A DNA stretch of 64,000 nt from Methylosinus sp. Ce-a6 (GTDB taxonomy: Bacteria > Pseudomonadota > Alphaproteobacteria > Rhizobiales > Beijerinckiaceae): NCBI RefSeq assembly GCF_009811655.1, contig NZ_BGJX01000020.1, positions 1 through 64,000 on the forward strand, written 5' to 3'. Each line of letters begins with the position of its first letter. Position 1 is the first letter of the stretch. Below are positions 8,971 through 16,634 of this stretch, piece after piece. Under the pieces are notes generated by a model. It saw nothing but the letters and a program-made list of their open reading frames with translations. It did not search any database and was not told where the DNA came from. The position numbers and the translations under genes are program-made.

Positions 8971-9606
8971 TCAGATCCGCCCGCGGTCGCAGGCGTAGAA
9001 GCCCTGCGCGCCCCAGCAGGAGCCGGTCTTATAGACATTGCCGAAATCGCGGTCCTTGAGCCGCGCGGTCCACACGCGGCCCTGGCGCAGCTTGATCGTC
9101 AGCGGACCGTCGTCGATCTCGAAGATCACTTCTTTGTCCTTGTCGCGCAGAATGCGGCAGGTCTTGGCGATCAGAACGCGGCCGTCGATCTTCACGAAAC
9201 AGCGCGCCTCATATTCATCGAGCGTGGCGGGGCTCTGCGGCGCCGGCGCAGGCGAAGCGGGCGTCTGGTCGTGGGGCCGAGACTCCTGAGGCGAAGTCTC
9301 CTGAGGCGAATCCTCCTGGGACGAAGACCCCTGGGGCGACGGCGCGGTCGTTTCCGGCTCCGATTGAGCGACCGGGGCGGGCGACACGCCCCGGGACGCG
9401 GCCTGGTCCGAGGAGAGCGGGATGGCCAAGGGGGCCGCAGTGAGAGGGGCCGCGGCGAGCGGCGGCGCGTTGTCGAAGGAGCTGCGCGGCTTCGCCGAAA
9501 ACTCGCCGAGAGCGGAGGCCGGATAGCCGAGATCGCCCGCGCCGGCCGCCGAGGCGAGGCCGACGCCCATCGTGGCGCCGAGCAGCGTCGGGAATCTCAC
9601 GCTCAT
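8971..9606 (-). CDS. Exported protein with Ser/Pro/Gln-rich tandem repeats, unknown function
   Basis: The protein (211 residues) starts at ATG 9606 with a signal peptide (MSVRFPTLLGATMGVGLASA). A low-complexity linker rich in Ala, Pro, Ser and Gln spans about 40-140 and includes four 5-residue units (SSQED, SPQET, SPQES-like) encoded by 15-base tandem repeats. The C-terminal 75 residues look folded and hold four cysteines: RCFVKIDGRVLIAKTCRIL, FEIDDGPLTIKL and GSCWGAQGFYACDRG. I infer a periplasmic or surface protein with a disulfide-stabilised end. No family recognised. Confidence 0.6.
   Translation of the reverse strand: MSVRFPTLLGATMGVGLASAAGAGDLGYPASALGEFSAKPRSSFDNAPPLAAAPLTAAPLAIPLSSDQAASRGVSPAPVAQSEPETTAPSPQGSSSQEDSPQETSPQESRPHDQTPASPAPAPQSPATLDEYEARCFVKIDGRVLIAKTCRILRDKDKEVIFEIDDGPLTIKLRQGRVWTARLKDRDFGNVYKTGSCWGAQGFYACDRGRI
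9283..9342 (-). repeat. Four 15-base tandem units inside a coding region
   Basis: Four imperfect in-frame copies of a 15-base unit (plus-strand CTCCTGAGGCGAAGT) encode the Ser-Gln-Glu-Pro-rich linker of the exported protein at 8971-9606. Copy number may vary between strains. Confidence 0.8.
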
Positions 9607-9715
9607 GACTTTCTCCTCATCGCCGCATCGAGCACGGAACAGGCGATTTGCTCCTGTCATTCGGAGCGCGCCGCCTCGGCGGAACATCGATGGAAGAGCG
9701 ACGCCCGCCGCGCTT

Positions 9716-9901
9716 CTAGTGGTCTGCGTCATTCGAACTGAAGACCCGAAGGCCCCCTCCCTCACCCGCTGCGCGGGAGAGGGGGCGTCGACGTTTCGCG
9801 TATTCTCGATGAAGCGCCGAATCTGCTCCCTCTCCCGCGCAGCGGGGGAGGGCTGGGGAGGGGGTTCGAGCGTCTTCACTTTCATTGACGCAAGCCACTA
9901 G
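9716..9901. mobile_element. MITE-like element B, copy 1
   Basis: A 186-base non-coding element bounded by terminal inverted repeats: left CTAGTGGTCTGCGTCATTC and right TGACGCAAGCCACTAG. Inside are two GC-rich arms (CCCTCCC...GGGAGAGGG type). It ends flush against R1 copy b at 9901. It encodes no transposase. A second copy in the same orientation is at about 11638-11823. Confidence 0.7.
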
Positions 9902-10001
9902 AGCGTTTCCAGCCGAAGTGGACGCCGGTTCGGCGTCTGGAAACGCGTCGAGACAAAAGCCCAGGGTCTTTCCGTGTTTCAATGAAACACGGAAAGACCC
10001 T
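9901..10001 (+). repeat. Dispersed repeat R1, copy b (both hairpins)
   Basis: A complete copy. Hairpin 1 is at 9901-9946 (GCGTTTCCA/TGGAAACGC outer, GCCGAA/TTCGGC inner), followed by an A-rich linker. Hairpin 2 is at 9963-10001, with perfect 19-base arms around one central A. In hairpin 2 this copy reads GGGTC...CGTGTTTCA where other copies read GAGTC...CATGTTTCA. The matching changes on the other arm keep every pair. Confidence 0.9.
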
Positions 10002-10165
10002 ATGCCGTGGGCCGACAAGGCGCTTCTCTTGCATGAGCGTGGCGGCGAAAAAGGGCGCTTGTTCGGCGCCGCGGCGGCCGGCCGGCGCCGCGATTGCGTA
10101 AGTCCGGCGCGAAGCGCCGCCGGCGCCGTCCGCGCCCGTTCCCCCGCCGGAGAAAAGGTTCTGTC

Positions 10166-10642
10166 TCAGGCCGAGGCGGCGGGCTTCGCCAATTGCGCGG
10201 CGCGGGTCGCCTGCTCGCGGCTCGGCACCATGACCCAGGCCTCGCCGTCCAGCACCACCTTGCCGTCGACCAGGCACTCGCAATGCAGCCGCGCGCGGCG
10301 GCCCTTCTCGATCAGCTCGACGATCTCGACGACGACATGGATGACGTCGCCGATCTTGACCGGAGCGCGGAAATTCAGCGTCTGCGACAGATAGACCGCT
10401 CCCGGCCCCGGCAGATACATGCCGATGACGGTGGAGATCAGCGAGGCCGTGTAGAGGCCGTGCACGATGCGCTCGCCGAAACGGGTCTTGCTGGCGAAAT
10501 GGTCCGACAGATGGATCGGATTGCGGTCGCCGGAGAGATCGGCGAAGGCGATGACGTCGTCGTCCATGACGGCCTTCATCAAGGTCTCGCGCATTCCGAC
10601 GCTGAGGTCTTCGAAATAATAGGTCTTGAAGGGCGTCGACAT
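10166..10642 (-). CDS. MaoC-like (R)-specific enoyl-CoA hydratase
   Basis: The 158-residue single hot-dog protein starts MSTPFKTYYFEDLSVGM. Its hydratase-2 motif is FADLSGDRNPIHLSDHFA, where Asp and His are the catalytic pair, then GERIVHGLYTASL. Members hydrate trans-2-enoyl-CoA to (R)-3-hydroxyacyl-CoA and can feed polyhydroxyalkanoate synthesis. A PhaC-like protein is encoded at 40360-41439, but the two are far apart, so any link is only inference. A GTG four codons upstream (10654) is an alternative start. It is downstream of the HAD hydrolase gene on the same strand, about 57 bases away. Confidence 0.88.
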   Translation of the reverse strand: MSTPFKTYYFEDLSVGMRETLMKAVMDDDVIAFADLSGDRNPIHLSDHFASKTRFGERIVHGLYTASLISTVIGMYLPGPGAVYLSQTLNFRAPVKIGDVIHVVVEIVELIEKGRRARLHCECLVDGKVVLDGEAWVMVPSREQATRAAQLAKPAASA

Positions 10643-10699
10643 GGATCCGGTCACAGCTCACTCTCGCCCGGCGGCGGCTCCGCCGGACCGATTCTCCAT

Positions 10700-11599
10700 C
10701 TACCACACCAGAAACGGCGCAAATGCAACCGGTTTGACTCCGGCGCCCGCCAAAAGGGCGCCCATTGCGGCGGCGTCCAGCCGGCGCTTCGGCGGCGGAT
10801 AGAGATCGTCGCGATGCACGCCCTCGGTCAGAAACAGAGAGTCGAGGCCCGCGCGCGCGGCGCCGAGCAGGTCGGTCGCCACGCCGTCGCCGATCGCCAG
10901 CACCTTCGAGGCGGGAGGCTCCTCGCCCGAGAGCTCCGCGATCTTGCGCAAAGCGGCGGCGTAGATCGGGGGATAGGGCTTGCCGGCCATCACCACCTCG
11001 CCGCCCAGCGCCGCATAGCGCTCGGCGAGCGCGCCGGCGCAATAGACGAGCTCTCCGGCGATGGCGACGACAACGTCCGGATTGGCGCAGAGCATCGGAA
11101 GGCCGCGCTCGCGCATGAGCTCCAGCGTTTTCCGATAGTCGTCGGGGGTCTCGCGGCGCTCGTCGATAAGCCCGGTGCAGACGACATAATCGGCGTCGGC
11201 GAGCGGAACGCGGCGGAATTTTCCGCCGAGCAGGCGATCGGCGGCCTCGAACAGCCCATTGTCGCGCGGCGGGCCGAGATGATGGCAGGCCTCGCCCTTG
11301 CGCGCGACCATCTGCTCGAGCGTCAATTGGCCGGCGCTGACGAGATCGTCATAGGCGGCGCGCGGCAGGCCGAGGCCGTCCAGCTGGCGGCGCACCTCCT
11401 CGCTCGGCCGCGAGGCGTTGGTGACGAGCGCCACTTTTCCGCCGCGCGCGCGAAAGTGCTCCAGCGCGGCCGCGGCGATGGGGAAATGCGAGCGGCCGTC
11501 GATGAGCACGCCCCAGACGTCGCAGAGGATCGCGTCATAGCGCTCGGCGAGCTGCGACAGGCCGGAAATCTGTGGAATTGCAGCGGCTTGCGACGACAT
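10700..11599 (-). CDS. HAD-superfamily class IIA hydrolase (TIGR01459/NagD-like)
   Basis: A 299-residue protein with HAD motif I ILCDVWGVLIDG (nucleophile Asp27). A tryptophan replaces the second Asp of the usual DxD, as is typical of the TIGR01459 group. Motif II is VALVTNASRP, the conserved lysine is in MAGKPYPPIY, and motif III is LAIGDGVATDLLGA. These are presumed small-molecule phosphatases; the substrate is unknown. The frame is open upstream into repeat sequence, but ATG 11599 (MSSQAAAIPQ) gives the normal family N-terminus. The truncated R1 copy and MITE-like element B lie immediately upstream and may carry or block its promoter. Confidence 0.88.
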   Translation of the reverse strand: MSSQAAAIPQISGLSQLAERYDAILCDVWGVLIDGRSHFPIAAAALEHFRARGGKVALVTNASRPSEEVRRQLDGLGLPRAAYDDLVSAGQLTLEQMVARKGEACHHLGPPRDNGLFEAADRLLGGKFRRVPLADADYVVCTGLIDERRETPDDYRKTLELMRERGLPMLCANPDVVVAIAGELVYCAGALAERYAALGGEVVMAGKPYPPIYAAALRKIAELSGEEPPASKVLAIGDGVATDLLGAARAGLDSLFLTEGVHRDDLYPPPKRRLDAAAMGALLAGAGVKPVAFAPFLVW

Positions 11600-11615
11600 G
11601 AGCCTCTCGCCCTCA

Positions 11616-11637
11616 GAGCGTTTCCAGCCGAAGTGGA
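11616..11637 (+). repeat. Dispersed repeat R1, copy c (left fragment only)
   Basis: Only the first 22 bases of R1 remain (GAGCGTTTCCAGCCGAAGTG...). The sequence then switches directly to element B, which suggests that element B inserted in or recombined with this copy. Confidence 0.75.
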
Positions 11638-11823
11638 TGGTCTGGATTACTCGAATGGAAGACCCGAAGGCCCCCTCCCTCCCCCTCTCCCGCTGCGCGG
11701 GAGAGGGGGGCGGCAACGTCTCGTGAACCTTCGATGAAGCGCCGAATCTGCTCCCTCTCCCGCGCGGGGGAGGGGTGGGGAGGGGGCCGGAGCGCCTTCA
11801 TTTGCATTTATGCAAGCCACTAG
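11638..11823. mobile_element. MITE-like element B, copy 2
   Basis: Same organisation and orientation as copy 1 at 9716-9901: a GAAGACCCGAAGGCCCCCTC core, two GC-rich arms and a right end GCAAGCCACTAG. The left end is diverged. The final CTAG supplies the stop codon (minus strand) of the carbonic anhydrase gene. Confidence 0.7.
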
Positions 11824-12539
11824 AACCGCGGCTGCGCGAAGGCGGCGGCATGGGCCTGCGGCGCGATCTGCGAGAATTGGCCGCAGGCCTCGTCGAGGAC
11901 GAGGAGCCTGCCGTCCATCACGCCGAAATAGGCGCCATGCAGCGAGAGATAATGACGCTGCTCGAGCGTGGCGATCCAGGGGAAGCTGCGCAGATTGGCG
12001 ACGCCCTGCTTGATCGACTCGAAGGCGAGCCGCTCGACATAGTCGGGCGTGACCGGATCGGGAATGGCGCCGGCGCGCTCGGCCGCCGGGGCCAGCAGCT
12101 TGATCCAGCTGCCGATGAAATCGCCGGCCGAGAGCGGCCGCGTATACGGGTCGGCTCGACTCTCCGCATAGGCGCGCACGCCGCCGCATTGTGCGTGGCC
12201 GAGAATCACCAGATGCTGCACCTTCAGCGCCATCACCGCATATTCCAGCGCGGCTGAGGTGCCGTGATAGTCGTTGTTCGGCGCATAGGGCGGCACGAGA
12301 TTGCCGACATTGCGGATGACGAAGAGCTCGCCCGGCCCGGCGTCGAAGATCGCCTCCGGCGCGACGCGCGAATCGCAGCAGCCGATGACCATCGTCCTCG
12401 GCTTCTGGCCCTCCGCCGCGAGCTCGTGGAACCGCTGCTGCTCGCCGCGGAACCGCCCCGAGAGAAAGGTCTCGTAGCCTTTCGCGAGATGGGCGGGGAG
12501 AATGTCGCCGGGCTGCTCTTTCGGGCCGGCTTCGGTCAT
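11820..12539 (-). CDS. Beta-class carbonic anhydrase
   Basis: This 239-residue enzyme interconverts CO2 and bicarbonate. Zinc ligands are visible as Cys54 in GCCDSRVAP, with the Asp56-Arg58 dyad, then His115 and Cys118 in LGHAQCGG. The rest fits the beta-carbonic anhydrase fold (VIRNVGNLVPPY, SAALEYAV). In a serine-cycle methanotroph, which fixes carbon as bicarbonate by PEP carboxylase, it could supply bicarbonate; that is inference. The stop codon lies in the terminal repeat of MITE-like element B, so the original C-terminus may be slightly changed. Confidence 0.96.
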   Translation of the reverse strand: MTEAGPKEQPGDILPAHLAKGYETFLSGRFRGEQQRFHELAAEGQKPRTMVIGCCDSRVAPEAIFDAGPGELFVIRNVGNLVPPYAPNNDYHGTSAALEYAVMALKVQHLVILGHAQCGGVRAYAESRADPYTRPLSAGDFIGSWIKLLAPAAERAGAIPDPVTPDYVERLAFESIKQGVANLRSFPWIATLEQRHYLSLHGAYFGVMDGRLLVLDEACGQFSQIAPQAHAAAFAQPRF

Positions 12540-12667
12540 AGTCGCTCCTCGTGGCGCAATGCGCGTTCTGTAAAGAACGCCGTCGCAAGCGCCGGGCGAT
12601 GGCGCGCCGGCGGCCGCTCCTTTATTGTGGAGCGAGACCGACGAGGCAAGGGGAGAAAGACAGAGCC

Positions 12668-13525
12668 ATGATTTCGCGACCGCGACGCAGCGTGCTGGCC
12701 ATGCCGGGATCGAACGCCAGAGCGCTGGAAAAGGGCAAGACGCTCGCAGCCGACGTTTTGATGTTCGAGCTCGAGGACGGGGTCGCGGAAGCCGCCAAGG
12801 AGACGGCGCGCGAGCAGGTCGTCGCCGCGGTGAAGGGCGGCGGCTATGGCTCCCGCGAGATCATCGTGCGCGTGAATGTCTTCGATTCGCCGTGGTACGC
12901 CGCCGATATCGCCGCCGTGGCGGCGGCGGGGCCGGACGCGATCGTCGTCCCCAAGGCGAATAGCCGCGACGACATTCTACGCGCCGCGCGCGATATGAAG
13001 GAAGCGGGCGCGCCCGCCCATACGACGCTCTGGGCGATGATCGAGACGCCGCGGGCGCTCTTCGATATCGAAAAAATCGCCAGCGCGGCAGAGGAGGCGC
13101 CGCTCTCGGCGATGATGCTGGGGCCGAACGACATCGCCAAATCGACCCGCGCGCGGTTGACGCCGGGCCGGCCGGCGCTCGTTTCCTGGCTCTCCGCCTC
13201 TGTGCTCGCCGCGCGGCTGCACGACGTCGACATCGTCGACGGTATCTACAATGATTTCAACGATCTCGATGGGCTCCGGCGGGAGGCCGAGCAGGGCCGC
13301 GACCTCGGCATGGACGGCAAGATGCTGATCCATCCCGGCCAGATCGCGACCGTCAACGAGGTTTTCGCGCCCTCGCCGGCCGAGGTCGACTTCGCGCGCA
13401 GAATCGTCGAGCTGTTCGACGCGCCGGAAAATGCGTCGATCGGCGTGGCGCAGATCGACGGTCGCATGGTGGAGCGGCTGCATCTCGACGGCGCGCGGCG
13501 GACGCTGGCGCTCGCGAGCGGCTGA
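12668..13525 (+). CDS. CitE-like CoA ester lyase (HpcH/HpaI aldolase family)
   Basis: A 285-residue TIM-barrel protein starting MISRPRRSVLAMPGSNARAL. Landmarks are DVLMFELEDGV, where the acidic residues would bind Mg2+, REIIVRVN, ALFDIEKIA and GMDGKMLIHPGQI. The family splits malyl-CoA, citramalyl-CoA or citryl-CoA. Serine-cycle malyl-CoA lyase of methylotrophs is usually longer (about 320 residues) and sits in the serine-cycle cluster, so I do not call this mcl. It is divergent from the carbonic anhydrase gene and 95 bases before the Mic60-like gene. Confidence 0.85.
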   Translation: MISRPRRSVLAMPGSNARALEKGKTLAADVLMFELEDGVAEAAKETAREQVVAAVKGGGYGSREIIVRVNVFDSPWYAADIAAVAAAGPDAIVVPKANSRDDILRAARDMKEAGAPAHTTLWAMIETPRALFDIEKIASAAEEAPLSAMMLGPNDIAKSTRARLTPGRPALVSWLSASVLAARLHDVDIVDGIYNDFNDLDGLRREAEQGRDLGMDGKMLIHPGQIATVNEVFAPSPAEVDFARRIVELFDAPENASIGVAQIDGRMVERLHLDGARRTLALASG

Positions 13526-13619
13526 AATTCCCGGCGCGCCGAGACTGCAACGAAGCGGCGGATGTTTCGCGGAAAGTCCGCCTCGTCTATAAGAGGATGC
13601 GGCGAGGAGCCCCCGGAAC

Positions 13620-15077
13620 ATGGCGCAGCACGACAGAGACACCGCAGCGGAAAGCCACGACGCCCCGGAAACGACGGCCGGCGAGGTCTGGACGACGACG
13701 AGCGTCGAGCGTCCGGCCGAGGCCGAGCGCTCTGAAGGCCAAGCAATTTCGGCGCCCGTTGCAGAGCCGGTTGCGCCGGCGAAGCAGCGCCGCAAGAACT
13801 GGCACCGCTTCACGCTGCTCGCGGCGACGCTCGGCCTCCTCGCGACGGCGGGGTCGATCGCCGCCTATCGCTTCCGCGACAAGCACGAGAAGCTCGCGGC
13901 CTTCGCCACTGCGGTGGACGAGACTTTCGCGCGGCCGGAAAAGCTCGTCTCGGCGCTGCGCGACAATGTCGTGAAATGGACCGGCGAGGCCGAAAAGCCC
14001 GCCCAGCCCGCGAAAGCGCCTGCGCCGATCGATCTCGGCAAAGCCGACACGAGCGCTCCCGCGCCCGTCCCGCCGATGGAGGCGAAGCCGCCGGAGCCTG
14101 CGGCGCCGCCGCGCTCCAGCGGCGATCGTATCACCTGGGCCGCGCCCGGCTCGACGCCGGCTCCCGCCCCCGCGCCAGTCGCTCCGGCTCCAGCCGCGGC
14201 TCCCGAGCCGCCCGCCAAGCCCTTGGCGGAGGCCAAGCCGACCGCCGCGCTCTCCAACGAGCCGACGGAGGCGCTGGCGCGGCGCGTGGACGAGTTGGAG
14301 CGAATCGCCCGCGAAGCCTTGGCGCTCGCCGAACAAGCGCGTTCGGGAGCGGCGGCCGCCGCCGGCGAGGCTCCTCGCGTGAACCCGAAGCTTCAGGACA
14401 TCGAGGATAATGTCGGAGGCCTGGAGGGCCGCATCGACTGGCTCTCCGACCGGCTCGACCAGCTGCGCGAGAAGCTCGAAGCGCCCAAGGGCGAAACGCG
14501 CGTCGCGCGCGAGGCCGTGGAGCCGCCGCCACCGCCCCCGGCCGAGCCGGCCAAGGGCCCCGATCCGACGAATATTCTCGTCGTCGTCAACTCGTTGCAG
14601 CGGGCGCTGGACCGCGGCGCGCCTTACGCCTCGGAGCTCGCCGCGCTCGCCGCGCAGGGCGCCGACCCCGAGGCGCTCGCCGCGCTCGCCCCTTCCGCAA
14701 AGAAAGGCGCGCCGGACGCCCGCGCGCTGCGCGTCTCTTTCCATTCCCTCACGCGCAATCTCGAGGAGTCCGCCGAGCTGAAGCCGGACGCGCCGCTGGC
14801 CGACCGCCTGCTGCACGGGGCCTCCAAGCTCGTGAAGATCCGCACCGCCGCCGAGAAGGAAAAGGCGTCGATCGGCGAGATCGCCGCCAAAGTGGAGGCG
14901 GCCCTCGATCGCGGCGAGATCGAAGCGGCGCTCGCGACCTTCGGGGAATTCCCGGACGACGCCAAAACCGTCGCGCGCGAGTGGGAAGAGACGGCGAGGC
15001 GGCGGATCGCCGCCGAGACGGCGGCCGCGTCCATTCTCTCGGGCGCGCTCGACGCGCTCGCAAAATCAAAGAACTAG
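13620..15077 (+). CDS. Mitofilin/Mic60-like membrane protein (COG4223)
   Basis: A 485-residue protein with a cytoplasmic N-terminus of about 60 residues, one membrane helix (about 64-83, FTLLAATLGLLATAGSIAAY) and a long Pro/Ala-rich linker. A coiled-coil region follows (about 205-305, with ALARRVDELERIAREALALA), then a helical C-terminal domain of about 165 residues resembling the mitofilin signature region. Alphaproteobacterial Mic60 proteins have this layout and normally lie directly before hemY, as here. Mic60 shapes crista junctions in mitochondria and affects intracytoplasmic membranes in some alphaproteobacteria. The usual upstream hemC/hemD genes are absent. Confidence 0.8.
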   Translation: MAQHDRDTAAESHDAPETTAGEVWTTTSVERPAEAERSEGQAISAPVAEPVAPAKQRRKNWHRFTLLAATLGLLATAGSIAAYRFRDKHEKLAAFATAVDETFARPEKLVSALRDNVVKWTGEAEKPAQPAKAPAPIDLGKADTSAPAPVPPMEAKPPEPAAPPRSSGDRITWAAPGSTPAPAPAPVAPAPAAAPEPPAKPLAEAKPTAALSNEPTEALARRVDELERIAREALALAEQARSGAAAAAGEAPRVNPKLQDIEDNVGGLEGRIDWLSDRLDQLREKLEAPKGETRVAREAVEPPPPPPAEPAKGPDPTNILVVVNSLQRALDRGAPYASELAALAAQGADPEALAALAPSAKKGAPDARALRVSFHSLTRNLEESAELKPDAPLADRLLHGASKLVKIRTAAEKEKASIGEIAAKVEAALDRGEIEAALATFGEFPDDAKTVAREWEETARRRIAAETAAASILSGALDALAKSKN

Positions 15078-15078
15078 A

Positions 15079-15173
15079 GCATGTCCCCGAAAAGCGCGAA
15101 GCGGTTTTCGGAGAAGAACATGCGAATTCGAATAGCCGCAGAGCGCATTCGGACATGATCGTCCGAATGCGCT
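15079..15173. repeat. Two adjacent palindromic repeats between the mic60-like gene and hemY
   Basis: First palindrome, 15079-15123: GCATGT and CCGAAAA pair with TTTTCGG and ACATGC. Second palindrome, 15142-15173: perfect 13-base arms (AGCGCATTCGGAC/GTCCGAATGCGCT) around ATGATC. The second recurs at 41489-41521. Repeats of these patterns are scattered in Rhizobiales genomes. They separate two genes that are normally cotranscribed. Confidence 0.8.
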
Positions 15174-15201
15174 GTGCAGCCGAGGCGAGGATCGACGACC
15201 C

Positions 15202-16590
15202 ATGATTCTGCTGCTCATTTTCCTGGCGGCTCTGGCCGCTTTCTCCATCGGCCTGCACTGGCTCATCGAGCAGCCGGGTTCGGTCGCGCTCGACTGGGGC
15301 GGCTATCACATAGAGACGACGCTCGTCGTCGGCGCGGCCGCGCTGATCGCGACGGTCGCGGCGATCATCATCGCCTGGGCGATCATCGCCTATTTCTTCC
15401 AGGCGCCGGCGCGGCTCAAGCAGAGCTCCCGCGCCAAGCGCCGCGAAAAAGGGTTTCAGGCGATCTCCCGCGGCATTGTGGCGGCCGGCGCAGGCCATCT
15501 CGGCGAAGCCAAGCGGGCCGCCAAGGACGCGGTCAAATATCTCGACAAGGAGCCGCTGACCTATCTTCTGCGCGCGCAGGTCGCTCAGCTCGAGGGCGAC
15601 CGCGTCGGCGCCGAGACCGCCTTCCACGAGATGACGCAGCTCTCCGAGACGCGGCTTCTCGGCCTGCGCGGCCTGCACATGGAGGCCAAGCGGCGCAAGG
15701 ACGACGAGGCGGCGCATCATTTCGCCGATCAGGCGCATCGGCTCGCGCCGCTCCCCTGGGCCGGACATGCGCTGCTCGAGCATCATGGCGCGCAGGCGAA
15801 TTGGGACGAGGCGCGCGTCGCCATCGAAGCGAATCTGAAGGCCAAGGCCATCGATCTGCCGACCGCGCAACGCCTGCGCGCCGTGGTCGAGACCGCCATG
15901 GCGCTGGAAAAGCAGGAGGAGCATCCGAGCGAGGCGCTGCATCTCGCCCGTCAGGCGATGAAGCGCGCGCCGGATCTCGCGCCGACCGTCGCGCTGATCG
16001 GGCGATTGCTCGCCCGCCATGGCGACAGCGCCAAGGCATTGAAGCTCTTGGAGAGAGCCTTCGCCGAACAGCCGCATCCCGACATCGCCGAAGCGTTTCT
16101 CGAGGTGGCGCCGAGCGAATCCAACGCCGAACGGCTGGCGCGGGTGAAGAAATTCGCCGCCGGCGCCTCCCATTCGCCGGAGGCCGGAATTCTCGTCGCG
16201 CGCGTGGCGCTGGCGGCGCGCGATTTCGCGACAGCGCGCAAGGCGCTGGCGCCGCTCGTCGCCGAGGGCAAGACGCCGACCGCCCAGGTCTGCCTGCTGA
16301 TGGCGGAAGTCGAGGATGCGGAAAACGGCCCCAGCGGTCCGGTGCGCGAATGGCTCGCCCGCGGCTCGCGCGCCCCGCGCGATCCGGCCTGGATCGCCGA
16401 TGGCGTCATCTCCAGGCGCTGGGCCCCGGCCTCGCCGGTCACCGGCAAGCTCGACGCCTTCGTCTGGGCGACGCCGCCCGAGCCGGTCCGCGCCGCGACC
16501 GAGGACGCCAAGGCCGATATTCCCGCCGCCTTTCTGACGCGGCCGGAACGGCTGCTGGAAAGCAAGATCGAGGAAGGCGCGACCGCCTGA
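15202..16590 (+). CDS. hemY: HemY-type tetratricopeptide membrane protein
   Basis: A 462-residue protein with two N-terminal membrane helices (about 2-20 and 40-64), then the HemY_N region and TPR-like helical repeats to the C-terminus (AKRREKGFQAISRGIVAAGA, AMKRAPDLAPTVALIGRLLA). It is not the oxygen-dependent protoporphyrinogen oxidase that shares the hemY name in Bacillus. Its role in tetrapyrrole metabolism is only partly known. Position next to the mic60-like gene is conserved in alphaproteobacteria. Here two palindromic repeats separate them. Confidence 0.88.
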   Translation: MILLLIFLAALAAFSIGLHWLIEQPGSVALDWGGYHIETTLVVGAAALIATVAAIIIAWAIIAYFFQAPARLKQSSRAKRREKGFQAISRGIVAAGAGHLGEAKRAAKDAVKYLDKEPLTYLLRAQVAQLEGDRVGAETAFHEMTQLSETRLLGLRGLHMEAKRRKDDEAAHHFADQAHRLAPLPWAGHALLEHHGAQANWDEARVAIEANLKAKAIDLPTAQRLRAVVETAMALEKQEEHPSEALHLARQAMKRAPDLAPTVALIGRLLARHGDSAKALKLLERAFAEQPHPDIAEAFLEVAPSESNAERLARVKKFAAGASHSPEAGILVARVALAARDFATARKALAPLVAEGKTPTAQVCLLMAEVEDAENGPSGPVREWLARGSRAPRDPAWIADGVISRRWAPASPVTGKLDAFVWATPPEPVRAATEDAKADIPAAFLTRPERLLESKIEEGATA

Positions 16591-16598
16591 TATGACAT

Positions 16599-16628
16599 CC
16601 GTCACTGCGAGGAGCGTAGCGATGACGG
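16599..16628. repeat. Short CCGTCA...TGACGG palindrome
   Basis: A reduced form of the repeat at 4825 and 47580 (CCGTCACTGCGAG to CGATGACGG), located between the convergent hemY and smr genes, where it could act as a transcript end. Confidence 0.55.
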
Positions 16629-16634
16629 TCTATC

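Larger units (their letters stand above)
9607..10165. other. Gene-free interval made mostly of repeats
   Basis: These 559 bases between the exported-protein gene and the MaoC gene hold MITE-like element B (9716-9901) and R1 copy b (9901-10001). The remaining 160 bases (10002-10165) are very GC-rich with several GGCGCC-type palindromes. I see no gene there. Confidence 0.7.

Noticed and set aside
12668..13525. Serine-cycle malyl-CoA lyase (mcl)
   Set aside because: The protein is about 40 residues shorter than Mcl and stands outside any serine-cycle cluster, so only the CitE-like family is supported.
14749..16605. A 618-codon minus-strand frame opposite hemY
   Set aside because: Shadow of hemY; the third-base composition and the domain content support the plus strand.
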